From contig NZ_JAGSHT010000006.1 in assembly GCF_019947135.1 (NCBI RefSeq), forward strand, positions 17,500-81,499: a DNA stretch of 64,000 nt. The letters run 5' to 3'. Below, in pieces: positions 35,160 to 44,199 of this stretch. Positions within the stretch are counted from its first letter, which is position 1. Each line of letters starts with the position of its first letter. The translations under genes were made by a program, and so were the position numbers. The DNA comes from Occultella gossypii. GTDB lineage: Bacteria > Actinomycetota > Actinomycetes > Actinomycetales > Beutenbergiaceae. The notes under the pieces are model-generated. The model saw nothing but the letters and a program-made list of their open reading frames with translations. It was not told the origin of the DNA and ran no database searches.

Positions 35160-35834
35160 TCAGTCCCGCGGCCGCCCGAACGCGGTGCACACGCAGGCCT
35201 CGTTGCCCTCGGGGTCGGCGAGCACCCAGAACGACGGCGCCGAGTGCGCACTGACCAGCTGTCCGCCCGCATCCAGGGCGGCCTGCACCCGGGCCTCGGC
35301 GGCGTCGAGTGGCACCCACACGTCGATGTGGATCCGGTTTCGCTGTCCGCGCGGGGCATCCATCTGCTGGAACCAGACGGCCGGATTGCCGTTCACCGGG
35401 TCCCCCAGCGCATCCGCGTCGCCCTCGAACTCGGGGGGCATGTCCTCCTCGTAGCCGAGGACGGCCCGCCAGAACGGCAGCACGGCGGGGATGTCGAGCG
35501 CATCGATCGCGATCTCCTGCACCGAGACCAGCGCCGGCTCCGGGGTCAGGCCGAGCTCGGCCGCGATCGCGCTGATCGTGCGGGCGAGGTCCACGTCCAG
35601 CTCGGTGAGCCCGTCCGCCGAGTGCGTGGTGAGCACGACAGAGGTCCGGAAGTACCGCAGGTCCAGGTCCGGATGGTGGTCGGCCGCGTCAGCGGCTGCA
35701 CCCACCCGGGTCGCGAACGCGATGCCCTCGGCCAGCGACCCGGTCCGGAAGGTCGCGTGCAACGAGCGGATCAGCACCCGCCAGTCCTCGAGCCCGTCGA
35801 GTTCGGAAACGTCCTCAGCCGTCAGGGTGTCCAT
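35160..35834 (-). CDS. Pterin-4a-carbinolamine dehydratase-VOC fusion
   Basis: The 224-residue protein joins two domains. Residues 1-95 are a PCD/DCoH domain, with SLAEGIAFATRVGAAADAADHHPDLDLRYFRTSVVLTTH containing the catalytic His-His and surrounding motif. Residues 105-224 are a VOC domain with IAIDALDIPAVLPFWRAVLGYEED, then RNRIHIDVWVP and FWVLADPEGNEACVCTA. The fusion occurs in actinobacteria, but its substrate is not established. Similarity starts at the ATG at 35834. Confidence 0.82.
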   Translation of the reverse strand: MDTLTAEDVSELDGLEDWRVLIRSLHATFRTGSLAEGIAFATRVGAAADAADHHPDLDLRYFRTSVVLTTHSADGLTELDVDLARTISAIAAELGLTPEPALVSVQEIAIDALDIPAVLPFWRAVLGYEEDMPPEFEGDADALGDPVNGNPAVWFQQMDAPRGQRNRIHIDVWVPLDAAEARVQAALDAGGQLVSAHSAPSFWVLADPEGNEACVCTAFGRPRD

Positions 35835-35957
35835 GCCTCTAGGCTGCCACCGCAACCCTCCACAAGCGAGGGCAGGCATGTCCTGCTCACCTGATGGTCC
35901 CGGGCGAACGGCGACGCACGCCGTTCGACCGGGCTCACAATTCCAGGCGGAGCCGGC

Positions 35958-37703
35958 TCAGGAGAGCACGGCCCCCTGCGACGCCGAACCGACCAGCTTC
36001 GCGTACTTGGCCAGGACGCCCCGCTTGAAGGCGTGGTCCAGCGGTGCCCAGCCCTCCTTGCGGGCCTCGAGCTCGGCGGCGTCGACGAGCACGTCGAGCG
36101 TCTTGTTGGCCACGTCCAGGCGGATCGGGTCACCGTCACGAACGAAGGCGATCGGGCCGCCGTCGACCGCCTCCGGCGCCACGTGCCCCACGCAGAGCCC
36201 GGTGGTGCCGCCGGAGAACCGCCCGTCGGTGAGCAGCAGCACGGTCTTGCCCAGCCCGGCGCCCTTGATGGCACCGGTGATCGCGAGCATCTCGCGCATC
36301 CCGGGTCCCCCCTTGGGGCCCTCGTACCGGATCACCACGACGTCGCCGTCGGTGATCGTGCCGTCCTCGAGCGCATCGAGCGCGGCACGCTCCCGCTCGA
36401 ACACGCGGGCGGTGCCCTCGAACACGTCGTCGTCGAAGCCCGCGGACTTGACCACGGCGCCGTCCGGGGCGAGCGAGCCACCGAGGATCGTGATGCCGCC
36501 GGTGTGGTGGATCGGGTTGTCCAGGGCACGCAGGATCTTGCCGTCCGGGTCCGGCGGGTCGATGTCCGCGAGGTTCTCCGCGACGGTCTTGCCGGTCACC
36601 GTGAGCGCGTCGCCGTGGATCAGGCCGGCGTCCAGGAGTGCCTTCATGATCACCGGCACGCCACCGATGCGGTCCACGTCATTCATCACGTAGCGGCCGA
36701 ACGGCTTGAGGTCACCCAGGTGCGGAACCCTCGCAGCGATCCGGTCGAAGTCCGCGAGCGTCAGGTCCACCTCGGCCTCGTTCGCGATGGCGAGCAGGTG
36801 CAGCACCGCGTTCGTGGACCCACCGAACGCCATCACCACGGCGATCGCGTTCTCGAACGCCTTCTTGGTCATGATGTCGCGCGCGGTGATGCCCTTGCGG
36901 AGCATCTCCACGACGGCCTCGCCGGAGAGGTGGGCGAAGTTGTCGCGGCGTCGGTCCGCCGACGGCGGCGCGGCCGAGCCCGGCAGGGACATGCCCATCG
37001 CCTCGGCCACGGAAGCCATCGTGTTCGCGGTGTACATGCCACCGCAGGCACCCTCGCCGGGGCAGATGGCCCGCTCGATCCGGTCCAGGTCACCCTTGCT
37101 CATCAGGCCGCGCGAGCACGCGCCGACCGCCTCGAAGGCGTCGATCAGGGTGACGTCCTTCTCGGTGCCGTCCTCGAGCTTCACCCAGCCCGGCATGATC
37201 GAGCCCGCGTAGAGGAACACGCTGGCCAGGTCCAGGCGGGCGGCGGCCATGAGCATGCCCGGCAGCGACTTGTCGCAGCCGGCCAGCAGCACCGACCCGT
37301 CGAGCCGCTCGGCCATCATCACGGCCTCGACCGAGTCCGCGATGATGTCGCGGGACACCAGCGAGAAGTGCATGCCCTCGTGGCCCATCGAAATACCGTC
37401 GGAGACGGAGATGGTGCCGAACTGCAGCGGGTACCCGCCACCGGCGTGCACGCCCTCCTTCGCGCCCTGGGCCAGCCGGTCCAGGGACAGGTTGCACGGC
37501 GTGATCTCGTTCCACGAGCTGGCGATACCGATCTGGGGCTTGACCCAGTCGCCGTCACCCATGCCGACGGCGCGCAGCATCCCGCGCGACGCCGTGGCCT
37601 CGATGCCGTCGGTGACCTGCCGGCTGCGCGGCTTGATGTCCGGAGTGCTGGGGGCGCTACCCCCGGGTCCTGCGGTGCTGGGAGCAGTCATGGTTCGGAT
37701 CAT
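35958..37703 (-). CDS. ilvD: Dihydroxy-acid dehydratase
   Basis: The 581-residue iron-sulfur enzyme dehydrates dihydroxyisovalerate and dihydroxymethylvalerate. Fe-S cysteines are visible in [21 protein letters not shown] and [16 protein letters not shown]. The C-terminal [20 protein letters not shown] is the family's second signature. The ATG at 37703 has GGAG four bases upstream, and ATG 37691 is an alternative. It is transcribed away from the ilvBNC operon with its own promoter region. No attenuator is visible in its upstream 200 bases. Confidence 0.96.
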   Translation of the reverse strand: MIRTMTAPSTAGPGGSAPSTPDIKPRSRQVTDGIEATASRGMLRAVGMGDGDWVKPQIGIASSWNEITPCNLSLDRLAQGAKEGVHAGGGYPLQFGTISVSDGISMGHEGMHFSLVSRDIIADSVEAVMMAERLDGSVLLAGCDKSLPGMLMAAARLDLASVFLYAGSIMPGWVKLEDGTEKDVTLIDAFEAVGACSRGLMSKGDLDRIERAICPGEGACGGMYTANTMASVAEAMGMSLPGSAAPPSADRRRDNFAHLSGEAVVEMLRKGITARDIMTKKAFENAIAVVMAFGGSTNAVLHLLAIANEAEVDLTLADFDRIAARVPHLGDLKPFGRYVMNDVDRIGGVPVIMKALLDAGLIHGDALTVTGKTVAENLADIDPPDPDGKILRALDNPIHHTGGITILGGSLAPDGAVVKSAGFDDDVFEGTARVFERERAALDALEDGTITDGDVVVIRYEGPKGGPGMREMLAITGAIKGAGLGKTVLLLTDGRFSGGTTGLCVGHVAPEAVDGGPIAFVRDGDPIRLDVANKTLDVLVDAAELEARKEGWAPLDHAFKRGVLAKYAKLVGSASQGAVLS

Positions 37704-37903
37704 AGGACTCCGACGGCGGTGCTGGCGCCGGTGGTCACGTCGCGGACTGCAGGCCTGCCGCTCGGGGCGTTCTCGGCGATGATGTGCGCAGCGTCACAGC
37801 GAGACGGTGCCGCGCCGGGACCTCCGGCCCGGGTCCGGCCCGCTCCGGTGCGAAACGATCAGGTCATCCGATCCACCAGCAGCTCAGACCGAGGGGAACT
37901 CTC

Positions 37904-38410
37904 ATGAGCACCGACAGCACCACCACCGAGGCCACCACCCCGTCCGCCCCCGGCGGGGCCGCGAAGTTCGCGAGGCTCACCGGCCTGATCCTGTTGATCG
38001 CCGGCATCGTGTTCGTCCTCGCCGGAGGCACCACCTGGGGCGTCGTGACCTCCCAGCTGAAGGCCGAGGAGATCACGATCTCGGAGGACGCCCGGTGGTT
38101 CGCGGGTCAGCAGGTCGGTGGCCCGCTCACCGCGTTCTCGCAGGCCGACATCATCAACACCCACGCCCTCCACGCCACGGAGGGCCGCACCTACGCCGAA
38201 CTCGGCGCGGCGATGTCCGAGGTCGAGGAGGGCAGCGCCGAGCACGAGGAGCTGGCCGCCCAGCGCGCCACCGTCATGAACGCCTCGTTCCTGCGGGCCT
38301 CGCTGTTCACCTCGGTGGTCGCCTATGGCGTCGCTGCTCTGGTCGTCGGCCTGGGCGTACTGCTCGGTTTCGCCGGCGTCGCGTTCCGCAAGCTCGGCGC
38401 CACCGCCTGA
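37904..38410 (+). CDS. Two-helix membrane protein of unknown function
   Basis: The 168-residue protein has a Ser/Thr-rich N-terminus and a membrane helix at about residues 25-48 (LTGLILLIAGIVFVLAGG). An extracytoplasmic region of about 85 residues starts TSQLKAEEITISEDARWF and contains AQRATVMNASFLRASL. A second helix lies at about 137-160. It resembles actinobacterial proteins sometimes labelled as LigA-like ring-opening dioxygenase, but no metal site of such an enzyme is seen and that name is not supported. The start has GAGGGGA upstream. Confidence 0.65.
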   Translation: MSTDSTTTEATTPSAPGGAAKFARLTGLILLIAGIVFVLAGGTTWGVVTSQLKAEEITISEDARWFAGQQVGGPLTAFSQADIINTHALHATEGRTYAELGAAMSEVEEGSAEHEELAAQRATVMNASFLRASLFTSVVAYGVAALVVGLGVLLGFAGVAFRKLGATA

Positions 38411-38423
38411 GTCACCACGCCCA

Positions 38424-38459
38424 GCACGGGCGCCGCGCGAGGTCGCGCGGCGCCCGTGC
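38424..38459 (+). terminator. Perfect 17-pair hairpin terminator
   Basis: GCACGGGCGCCGCGCGA and TCGCGCGGCGCCCGTGC enclose GG, thirteen bases after the preceding stop. The 3' arm covers a GTG at 38456 that would otherwise extend the next gene. Confidence 0.75.
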
Positions 38460-38470
38460 TTCGTGCTGGC

Positions 38471-38476
38471 TACGAT
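38471..38476 (+). promoter_or_regulatory. -10 box of the hydrolase gene
   Basis: TACGAT is six bases upstream of the GTG at 38483, which places the transcript start at the start codon and decides between the two possible GTG starts. Confidence 0.55.
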
Positions 38477-38482
38477 CTGTCC

Positions 38483-39118
38483 GTGGCCGCCAACCCCGAT
38501 CCGATCGAGATCGTGACCAGCCACGGCCCGGCCCTGGTCCACCCGCGACCGTCCGACGCCGACCGGACCGGTGCCCTGCTGCTCGGCCACGGCGCCGGTG
38601 GCGGGGTCGGCGCCCCGGACCTGCTCGCGGCCACCTCCGCGGCCCGGGCCGCCGGCTTGGACGTCTACCTGGTCGAGCAGCCGTACCGGGTCGCCGGGCG
38701 CCGTGCGCCCGCCCCGGCCCGCCAGCTCGACGCGGCCTGGCTCGAGGTGCTCGCCCACCTGCGCGCCCACGTCCTGGGCGACGCCCCCGTGGTGGTCGGC
38801 GGCCGGTCCTCCGGTGCCCGGGTCGCGTGCCGAACGGCGGCCGACGGCGGAGCCCGGGGCGTGCTGTGTCTCGCCTTCCCGCTGCATCCGCCGGGCCGCG
38901 CCGCGGACCCGAGCAAGTCCCGGCTACCCGAGCTGGAGGCCGTCGGCGTGCCGGTGCTGATCGTCCAGGGCGCGCGGGACCCGTTCGGGATGCCACCGGC
39001 CGGCCCCGGCCGGACGATCGTGACCCAGCCCGGCGACCACTCACTGAAGGGCGACCTACCCGGCGTGCGTGCCGCCGTCGGGCAATGGCTCACGCAACTC
39101 TTGACGATCGGGACCTAA
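38483..39118 (+). CDS. Alpha/beta hydrolase of the KANL3/Tex30 type
   Basis: The 211-residue protein is a compact alpha/beta hydrolase. The oxyanion loop is LLLGHGAGGGVGAPDL, the nucleophile elbow VVVGGRSSGARVACR (Ser at about residue 109), and the Asp lies in LIVQGARDPFGMP. The His is expected in QPGDHSLKG. The family is known from human KANSL3 and TEX30-like proteins and from bacterial proteins of unknown substrate. A leaderless GTG start at 38483 is favoured. Confidence 0.75.
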   Translation: MAANPDPIEIVTSHGPALVHPRPSDADRTGALLLGHGAGGGVGAPDLLAATSAARAAGLDVYLVEQPYRVAGRRAPAPARQLDAAWLEVLAHLRAHVLGDAPVVVGGRSSGARVACRTAADGGARGVLCLAFPLHPPGRAADPSKSRLPELEAVGVPVLIVQGARDPFGMPPAGPGRTIVTQPGDHSLKGDLPGVRAAVGQWLTQLLTIGT

Positions 39119-39247
39119 GCCCCACCAGCCGCGGAATCCTGCGGAAGAAATGGGGACATTCGCCCCAGGTTTCGCTGGCCCGCGGCCGGAAGAATTACTC
39201 ATGAACGGTCCACCAGATGAGGACCACGTCCCAGAGGGAACGAGATC

Positions 39248-39823
39248 ATGAGCAAGACCACCACAGCCCCGGCCCCGGTCCAGGAGGTCCGCACCCAGCA
39301 GGACATCGTCACCCGGCCGGGTGCGCGCAAGGTCCTCGCCGTGAGCCGCATCGTCATCGGGTTCACGTTCCTGTGGGCCTTCCTGGACAAGTTGTTCGGA
39401 CTGAACTTCTCCACCCCGCCGGAGGGCTCCTGGCTCAACGGCGGCACTCCCGCCCAGGGCTTCATCGGCGGCATCGAGGGCCCGTTCGCCGGGTTCTTCG
39501 GCCTTTTCGCGAACCCGTTCGGTGACTTCCTGTTCATGGTCGGCCTGCTCGGCATCGGGGTCGCCATGATCACCGGCGCCGGCCTGCGGATCGCGGCCGT
39601 CGGGGGCACGCTCCTGATGCTGTTCATGTTCGTCGCCGCCCTCCCGACCGCGACTGCGATGGTCGACGGCGAACTGATCCGCGGCGCCACCAACCCCATC
39701 GTCGACTCGCACTGGCACGAGGCACTGCTGCTGATCATCGCCGCCGTCACGTTGGCCGGCGACACCTGGGGCCTTGGCAAGTGGTGGGCGTCCAAGATCG
39801 GCAAGCACACCTGGCTCCGGTGA
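39248..39823 (+). CDS. DoxX-family membrane protein
   Basis: The 191-residue protein has four hydrophobic helices in the DoxX arrangement. The first contains VSRIVIGFTFLWAFLDKLFGL, typical of the thiosulfate:quinone oxidoreductase-like group (WxFLDKLFGL, then GSWLNGGTPAQGFI). A conserved late SHWHEALLLIIAAVTLAGDTWGLGKWW follows. The exact role, perhaps electron transfer or redox maintenance, is not established. The start has AGAGGGAACG upstream. Confidence 0.85.
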   Translation: MSKTTTAPAPVQEVRTQQDIVTRPGARKVLAVSRIVIGFTFLWAFLDKLFGLNFSTPPEGSWLNGGTPAQGFIGGIEGPFAGFFGLFANPFGDFLFMVGLLGIGVAMITGAGLRIAAVGGTLLMLFMFVAALPTATAMVDGELIRGATNPIVDSHWHEALLLIIAAVTLAGDTWGLGKWWASKIGKHTWLR

Positions 39824-39892
39824 CTGAGCCGGCACCCACACCTGAGGGGCACGGATCACAACTGAATACGGAGTCCCCCGGCTCCCCCGTAC

Positions 39893-39969
39893 TGCGGGCC
39901 TGCACCTATCCCCTCGGGTGCGGGCCCGCAACCATGTCCGGGCGGCGGCCACGCCACCTGGGTGGCCGC
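39893..39969. terminator. Two hairpins between convergent doxX and DUF4097 genes
   Basis: First stem: TGCGGGCC-T-GCACC with GGTGC-G-GGCCCGCA (39893-39930). Second stem: GCGGCCAC with GTGGCCGC (39945-39969). They fill the 149-base gap and can stop transcription from both sides. Confidence 0.65.
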
Positions 39970-39972
39970 GGC

Positions 39973-40818
39973 TCAGGCGCGGCGGACCAGCACGTCCCCG
40001 CTGACGGTCCGCAGCCGCAGCACCACGGCGCCGCCACCCTCGCCGTCGGGCCCGTCGCCCGGGGTGAGTTCGCTGTGGACGCTGCCGGAGATCGAGCTGC
40101 AGTCGAGCATCGCGGCCGTGCCGAGCGGGATTCCCACGACGATGTCGCCCGATGCGGCCTTCGCGGTGATCTCCCCGTCGGCGGCACGGCGGACGACGAG
40201 GTCGCCCGAGCCGGTGCGCAGGCCGACGCGGCCGGTGACCTCCTTGATCACGATGTCGCCGGAGCCGGTCGCGGCGTCGACATCACCACCCGAGTCGACC
40301 CCGACGTCACCGGAACCGGTGCGGACCTCGAGGTTGCCGGCGGTACCGACGTGCACGTCGCCGGACCCGCTGACGAGGTGCCCGGTGCCGACGCTGCCGA
40401 TGCTGACGTCCCCGGAGCCGGACGTGGCGTCCAGATCCTCGGCGCTGCGGATCTCGACGTCGCCGGAGCCCGACTTGACCCTCGTGCGCCCGAGCCGACC
40501 GCTGGCGAGCACGTCACCGGATCCGGTCTCGAGGTCGAGGTCGGACCCTGCGGGCACGTCGACCTCGACGCGCAGCCGCGCGGACCCACCGAACAGCCGG
40601 GTCCGCGCCGTCGGCACCTCGATGCGGAGGTCACCACCCTCGAAGGTGACCCGCGTGGCCTCGGCGATCGCTGCGCCGTCGGATCCCCGGACGATCAGCC
40701 GCACGCGGGCCACGCCCGGGACGTCGGCGGGGTCAGCGGCGGCCAGGATCAGATCGCTGGCCCGCATCTTGGCGTGCACCCGGACGGGGCCGGTGACAGG
40801 GAACTCGTAGTCGGTCAT
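39973..40818 (-). CDS. DUF4097-family beta-repeat protein
   Basis: The 281-residue protein consists mainly of about nine repeats of roughly 18-19 residues centred on SGSGDV or TGSGDV (LETGSGDVLASGRLG, VKSGSGDVEIRSAEDL and so on). These are typical of the DUF4097 beta-solenoid. It has no signal peptide or membrane segment. Such proteins often accompany transcription regulators or membrane-stress operons. Here it is the last gene after a ribbon-helix-helix protein. The function is unknown. Confidence 0.85.
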   Translation of the reverse strand: MTDYEFPVTGPVRVHAKMRASDLILAAADPADVPGVARVRLIVRGSDGAAIAEATRVTFEGGDLRIEVPTARTRLFGGSARLRVEVDVPAGSDLDLETGSGDVLASGRLGRTRVKSGSGDVEIRSAEDLDATSGSGDVSIGSVGTGHLVSGSGDVHVGTAGNLEVRTGSGDVGVDSGGDVDAATGSGDIVIKEVTGRVGLRTGSGDLVVRRAADGEITAKAASGDIVVGIPLGTAAMLDCSSISGSVHSELTPGDGPDGEGGGAVVLRLRTVSGDVLVRRA

Positions 40819-40864
40819 CGCCGATCCTGCTCTCTTGGCTTGCTCTGGACGAGGGGTGGTCGGG

Positions 40865-41011
40865 CTAGAGGTTGTCGGACGGTCGAGGGCGGGTCGCGCT
40901 GTTGCGGGTCCCGGTGCGCGAACGACGGCGGCGGTTCAGCCGGGCGAAGTCCTCCTGGATGGGTCCACCCATCCGGGTGGCGGCGATGGCGGCGTAGGCG
41001 TTGTCGAACAT
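40865..41011 (-). CDS. Small basic protein in the DUF4097 operon
   Basis: The 48-codon frame starts at ATG 41011 with GAGAGG eight bases upstream. It lies 11 bases after the ribbon-helix-helix gene and 46 bases before the DUF4097 gene. The product starts MFDNAYAAIAATRMGGPIQE and ends in a strongly basic, disordered tail (LNRRRRSRTGTRNS). I do not recognise it. Position and ribosome binding site support a real gene. Confidence 0.55.
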   Translation of the reverse strand: MFDNAYAAIAATRMGGPIQEDFARLNRRRRSRTGTRNSATRPRPSDNL

Positions 41012-41022
41012 GTCTGGGCCTC

Positions 41023-41592
41023 TCAACGGACCCAGCCGGTCATGCGGCGACCGGTCTGGGTGAAGTTCTGGGTGGGCTGGTCCTGCGCCGGTGCGGCGAG
41101 GACCTTCTGGATGGTGCGGACCAACCAGGAGTTGACGCTCAGGCCCTCGGTCGAGGCTGCGTCGTCGACGCGTGTCTTCAGGCCCTCGGGCAGCCGCAGC
41201 GAGATGCGGGTCGTCGACCCGTCCTCGTCGGCCTCGGGCGCTGGCGGCACGGGCGGGGCGGGCGGGGCGGGCGGGCCGGAGGCCCACGGCATCGAGCCCG
41301 GGCCGTTCGGGGAGCCGAAGGCAACGGTGGATTCGGAGTCGGCGCCGCGGGGGCGCTGCTCCACGACGATCTCCGGGGCGCCGCCGCGCAGGCGGACCTC
41401 GACGACATCGCCGTCGAGCCGGAGCGTGACGTCGGCGGCGACGTCGGACGCGAGCTCCATGAGGCTCAGGCGCAGGGCCGGTTCGAGGGTCTGGGAGAGC
41501 CGCTCTGCGGCCTCCTGGACCTCGGGCGAGGAGGCGCGCGTCGCGTTGGCGAGCGCCTGCTGCAGCGAGGAGAGGTAGGGGTTCAGGTCCAT
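41023..41592 (-). CDS. Ribbon-helix-helix (HicB/Arc-like) protein
   Basis: The 189-residue protein has a helical N-terminal part (about residues 1-50), a short beta segment (VTLRLDGDVVEVRLRGGAPEIVVEQRP), and a Pro/Gly-rich linker. The C-terminal ribbon-helix-helix motif is TRISLRLPEGLKTRVDDAASTEGLSVNSWLVRTIQKVL, as in HicB-type antitoxins. No HicA toxin follows, so it is more likely an autoregulator of the three-gene operon. A 30-bp palindrome covers its presumed promoter (CATGAT six bases before the ATG). Confidence 0.75.
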   Translation of the reverse strand: MDLNPYLSSLQQALANATRASSPEVQEAAERLSQTLEPALRLSLMELASDVAADVTLRLDGDVVEVRLRGGAPEIVVEQRPRGADSESTVAFGSPNGPGSMPWASGPPAPPAPPVPPAPEADEDGSTTRISLRLPEGLKTRVDDAASTEGLSVNSWLVRTIQKVLAAPAQDQPTQNFTQTGRRMTGWVR

Positions 41593-41665
41593 GACGCCAT
41601 CATGACATCATGATGGCGTCACGCGCAACCCCAATCTGACGTCAATTTGAATCAGAGTGACGTCA
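41592..41665 (-). promoter_or_regulatory. Compound operator of the ribbon-helix-helix operon
   Basis: Three elements are present. The first is a perfect inverted repeat of 13-bp arms (TGACGCCATCATG-ACAT-CATGATGGCGTCA, 41592-41621) that ends on the start codon. The other two are copies of the palindrome TGACGTCA (41637-41644 and 41658-41665), 21 bases apart. All share the core TGACG/CGTCA. The adjacent DNA is AT-rich for this genome (CAATTTGAATCAGAG). Confidence 0.7.
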
Positions 41666-41680
41666 GTCTGACGCAGGTAC

Positions 41681-42853
41681 CTACGGACGGGTCTCGTCGT
41701 AGCGGGCGCGAGCGCGCGTGAGGTCCTCCTCGGACAACTCGCCCCAGGCCCGGAGCCGGCTCAGTCCGCCGTCGGGATAGACGTCCAGGCGCAGGTGCGT
41801 GGCGGGCACGCTCGTGTCGGTGAGGAACCGGTGCCGGGTGTCGGCCTGCACGGCCACCTTGGCGAGGATGTCCGTCCACTGGCCGCCCTCCCCATCGGGA
41901 CTGGTGTCCAGATCCGCGCCCGGGGCCAGGTCGGCGACGCTGAGCCGGACCCAGCCGGGGGCGTTGCCGACGTAGTAGCTCGTGTCCACCTCGACGTGGG
42001 CGATGGTGCCGCGCTGGGCCAAACTGAAGATGGCGTAGTCGTTGCCGGGGCCGCGGCGGCGGGCGTTCTCCCACCCCTCCCCCATGTTCCGGGCGCGCCC
42101 GGGCAGGATGATCGCCGCCGGAGAGGAGTAGAACGCGTCCGAGGCGTAGGCGAGGCTGCCGCCGTTCTCGGCCGCGGCCAGGTCGATGGTGCCGGTCAGG
42201 AAGTCCGGGTCCGGAACGGCCTCGCCGTGCACGCGGAAACGGGCCACGCCACCGTCGGGGTAGATGGACAGGCGCACGTGCGTCCAGCGCCGGTCGGAGT
42301 CCACGGCGTAGTAGTTCGGGGTGTCCCCTAGCGCGTCGCTGCGCGGCACGAGCGTGCGCCAGTCCGCCTCGAGCAGGTCGGACACGCTGGGGTAGCCGTC
42401 CAATGCGACGGCCTCCACGGAGATGAACGGCGGATAGTTGCCGCGGAACCAGGCGGTGTCCACGACCACGCCGTGCACCACACCGGGCACGCCGAGGCGC
42501 ACGATGGCCCAGTCGTTGCCGTCATCGCGGCGACGGCGGGTCTCCCAGCCGTCGTAGACCTTGCCCTTGTGGCCGAAGTCGGCCGGGTCGAAGGCGGGCC
42601 GGTGCGCGCTGATCAGGTTCTCCCGCTGGGCGAACAGCTCGTCGTTGGCGGCCACGACCGAGCCGGCAAGTGCGCGGGAGGCGAGATCGGGGTAGCTGAG
42701 GAACTCGGGTGCGCTGGAGTTCTCGTCCTCGGTGCCGGTCGCGACGTGTCCGCCGCGGTCGGGCTCGGCGGTGGCACCGGCGGCGGTGACCTGGATGGCC
42801 GGGCGGACGCCCGACCTCTCGCCGGCTCGGCTGTGTTCGGGCTGGGTGTTCAT
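41681..42853 (-). CDS. alc: Allantoicase
   Basis: The 390-residue enzyme hydrolyses allantoate to urea and ureidoglycolate. It contains two repeated allantoicase domains. The first has [25 protein letters not shown] and the second [22 protein letters not shown], each followed by VDTxxFxGN-type motifs ([24 protein letters not shown]) and [14 protein letters not shown] or its equivalent. An N-terminal stretch of about 45 residues is extra and disordered. Its ATG overlaps the allB stop (ATGA). Confidence 0.95.
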   Translation of the reverse strand: MNTQPEHSRAGERSGVRPAIQVTAAGATAEPDRGGHVATGTEDENSSAPEFLSYPDLASRALAGSVVAANDELFAQRENLISAHRPAFDPADFGHKGKVYDGWETRRRRDDGNDWAIVRLGVPGVVHGVVVDTAWFRGNYPPFISVEAVALDGYPSVSDLLEADWRTLVPRSDALGDTPNYYAVDSDRRWTHVRLSIYPDGGVARFRVHGEAVPDPDFLTGTIDLAAAENGGSLAYASDAFYSSPAAIILPGRARNMGEGWENARRRGPGNDYAIFSLAQRGTIAHVEVDTSYYVGNAPGWVRLSVADLAPGADLDTSPDGEGGQWTDILAKVAVQADTRHRFLTDTSVPATHLRLDVYPDGGLSRLRAWGELSEEDLTRARARYDETRP

Positions 42854-44199
42854 GAATGTCCTCTCCGGAGCAGCGCTCCTCGTGGTGTGCGGAAGTCCAC
42901 CTCGACGCCGCGGAGCAGGGTGGTCCGTACCACTCCCGACAGGGTCCGGCCGGCGTAGGCGGTGATGGGGTTCCTGTGGTGCAGGGCGGCCGGGTCGACG
43001 ACGAACGTCTCGTCCGGCGCGAACACGGCGAGGTCGGCGTCCGCCCCGACGGCGATCGCGCCCTTGCGTTGCAGGCCGGCCACCCGCGCGGGACCGGCGG
43101 ACATCCAGCCGACCACCCGGTCCAGGTCGATACCCCGCCCGCGCGCCGCCGTCCACATGATCGGCAGCCCGAGCTGCAGCGAGGCGACACCGCCCCACGC
43201 CTGCCCGAAGTCGCCGGTGTCGAGCGCCTTGAGGTCGACGGTGGACGGCGAGTGGTCGGAGACCACGGCGTCGATGGTGCCGTCGGTGAGCGCCTCCCAG
43301 AGCCGGTCGGCATTCGCACCCTCCCGGATCGGCGGGCAGCACTTGAACGTGGTGGCGCCGGCCGGGACGTCCTCGGCGGTGAGGGTGAGGTAGTGCGGGC
43401 AGGTCTCGACCGTGATCCGCACGCCGTCGCGGCGGGCGCTGACGATCATCGGCAGGGCGTCGGAGGAGCTCAGGTGCAGGATGTGCACCCGCGCCCCGGT
43501 CCAACGGGCGCGTTCGATGACGACGGCGATCGCCAGGTTCTCCGCACCGCGTGGCCGGGACGCGAGGAAGTCGGCGTAACCGGGGCCGTGAGCGGGTGGA
43601 GCGTGGTCGATCGACCCGGCGTCCTCGGCGTGCACGATCATCTGTGCGTCGAACCGGGCGAGCTCGCGCAGGTCCACCTCCAGCTCGTCGGCGTCGAGCG
43701 GACGGAACTCGTCCACGCCGGAGGGCAGCAGGAAGCACTTGAACCCGAACACGCCCGCCTCATGCAGCGGCGCCAGGTTCGGCGTGCTGCCCGGCACGGC
43801 GCCACCCCAGAAGCCGACGTCCACGAACCGCTTGCCCTCGCTCGCGGCGATCTTCGCCGCCAGGGCCGGCACGTCGACCGTGGGCGGGATCGAGTTCAGC
43901 GGCATGTCGATGACCGTGGTCACCCCGCCGGCCGCGGCGGCCCGGGTGGCGCTGGCGAAGCCCTCCCAGTCGGTGCGGCCGGGCTCGTTGATGTGCACGT
44001 GGGAATCCACCAGCCCGGGCAGCAGCACCTCGTCGGCTGCCAGGGTGCGCACCTGCGCGCCGGCGAGCCCGGCGCCCAGGGGCGCGATGGTCGCGATCGC
44101 GCCGTCGCGGATCCCGATCTCGACGGCGGCGCTGCCGTCGGGCGTGATGGCTCGCTCGGCTCGGACCACCAGGTCGTGGTCGGGCTGTTCCGCAGTCAT
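42850..44199 (-). CDS. allB: Allantoinase
   Basis: The 449-residue cyclic amidohydrolase opens allantoin to allantoate. Metal ligands are visible: [19 protein letters not shown], the carbamylated Lys in VFGFKCFL, then [14 protein letters not shown] and the Asp in [10 protein letters not shown]. The C-terminal [19 protein letters not shown] is the usual beta-sandwich closure. It overlaps both neighbours by four bases (glxK stop and alc start), so it lies in the middle of a tightly coupled operon. Confidence 0.96.
   Translation of the reverse strand: MTAEQPDHDLVVRAERAITPDGSAAVEIGIRDGAIATIAPLGAGLAGAQVRTLAADEVLLPGLVDSHVHINEPGRTDWEGFASATRAAAAGGVTTVIDMPLNSIPPTVDVPALAAKIAASEGKRFVDVGFWGGAVPGSTPNLAPLHEAGVFGFKCFLLPSGVDEFRPLDADELEVDLRELARFDAQMIVHAEDAGSIDHAPPAHGPGYADFLASRPRGAENLAIAVVIERARWTGARVHILHLSSSDALPMIVSARRDGVRITVETCPHYLTLTAEDVPAGATTFKCCPPIREGANADRLWEALTDGTIDAVVSDHSPSTVDLKALDTGDFGQAWGGVASLQLGLPIMWTAARGRGIDLDRVVGWMSAGPARVAGLQRKGAIAVGADADLAVFAPDETFVVDPAALHHRNPITAYAGRTLSGVVRTTLLRGVEVDFRTPRGALLRRGHS

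Noticed and set aside
37904..38410. Annotation as a LigA-like aromatic ring-opening dioxygenase
   Set aside because: The protein is a two-helix membrane protein with no metal-binding residues of such enzymes.
41023..41592. HicAB toxin-antitoxin module
   Set aside because: Only the HicB/Arc-like DNA-binding part is present. No HicA-type double-stranded RNA-binding toxin frame lies next to it.
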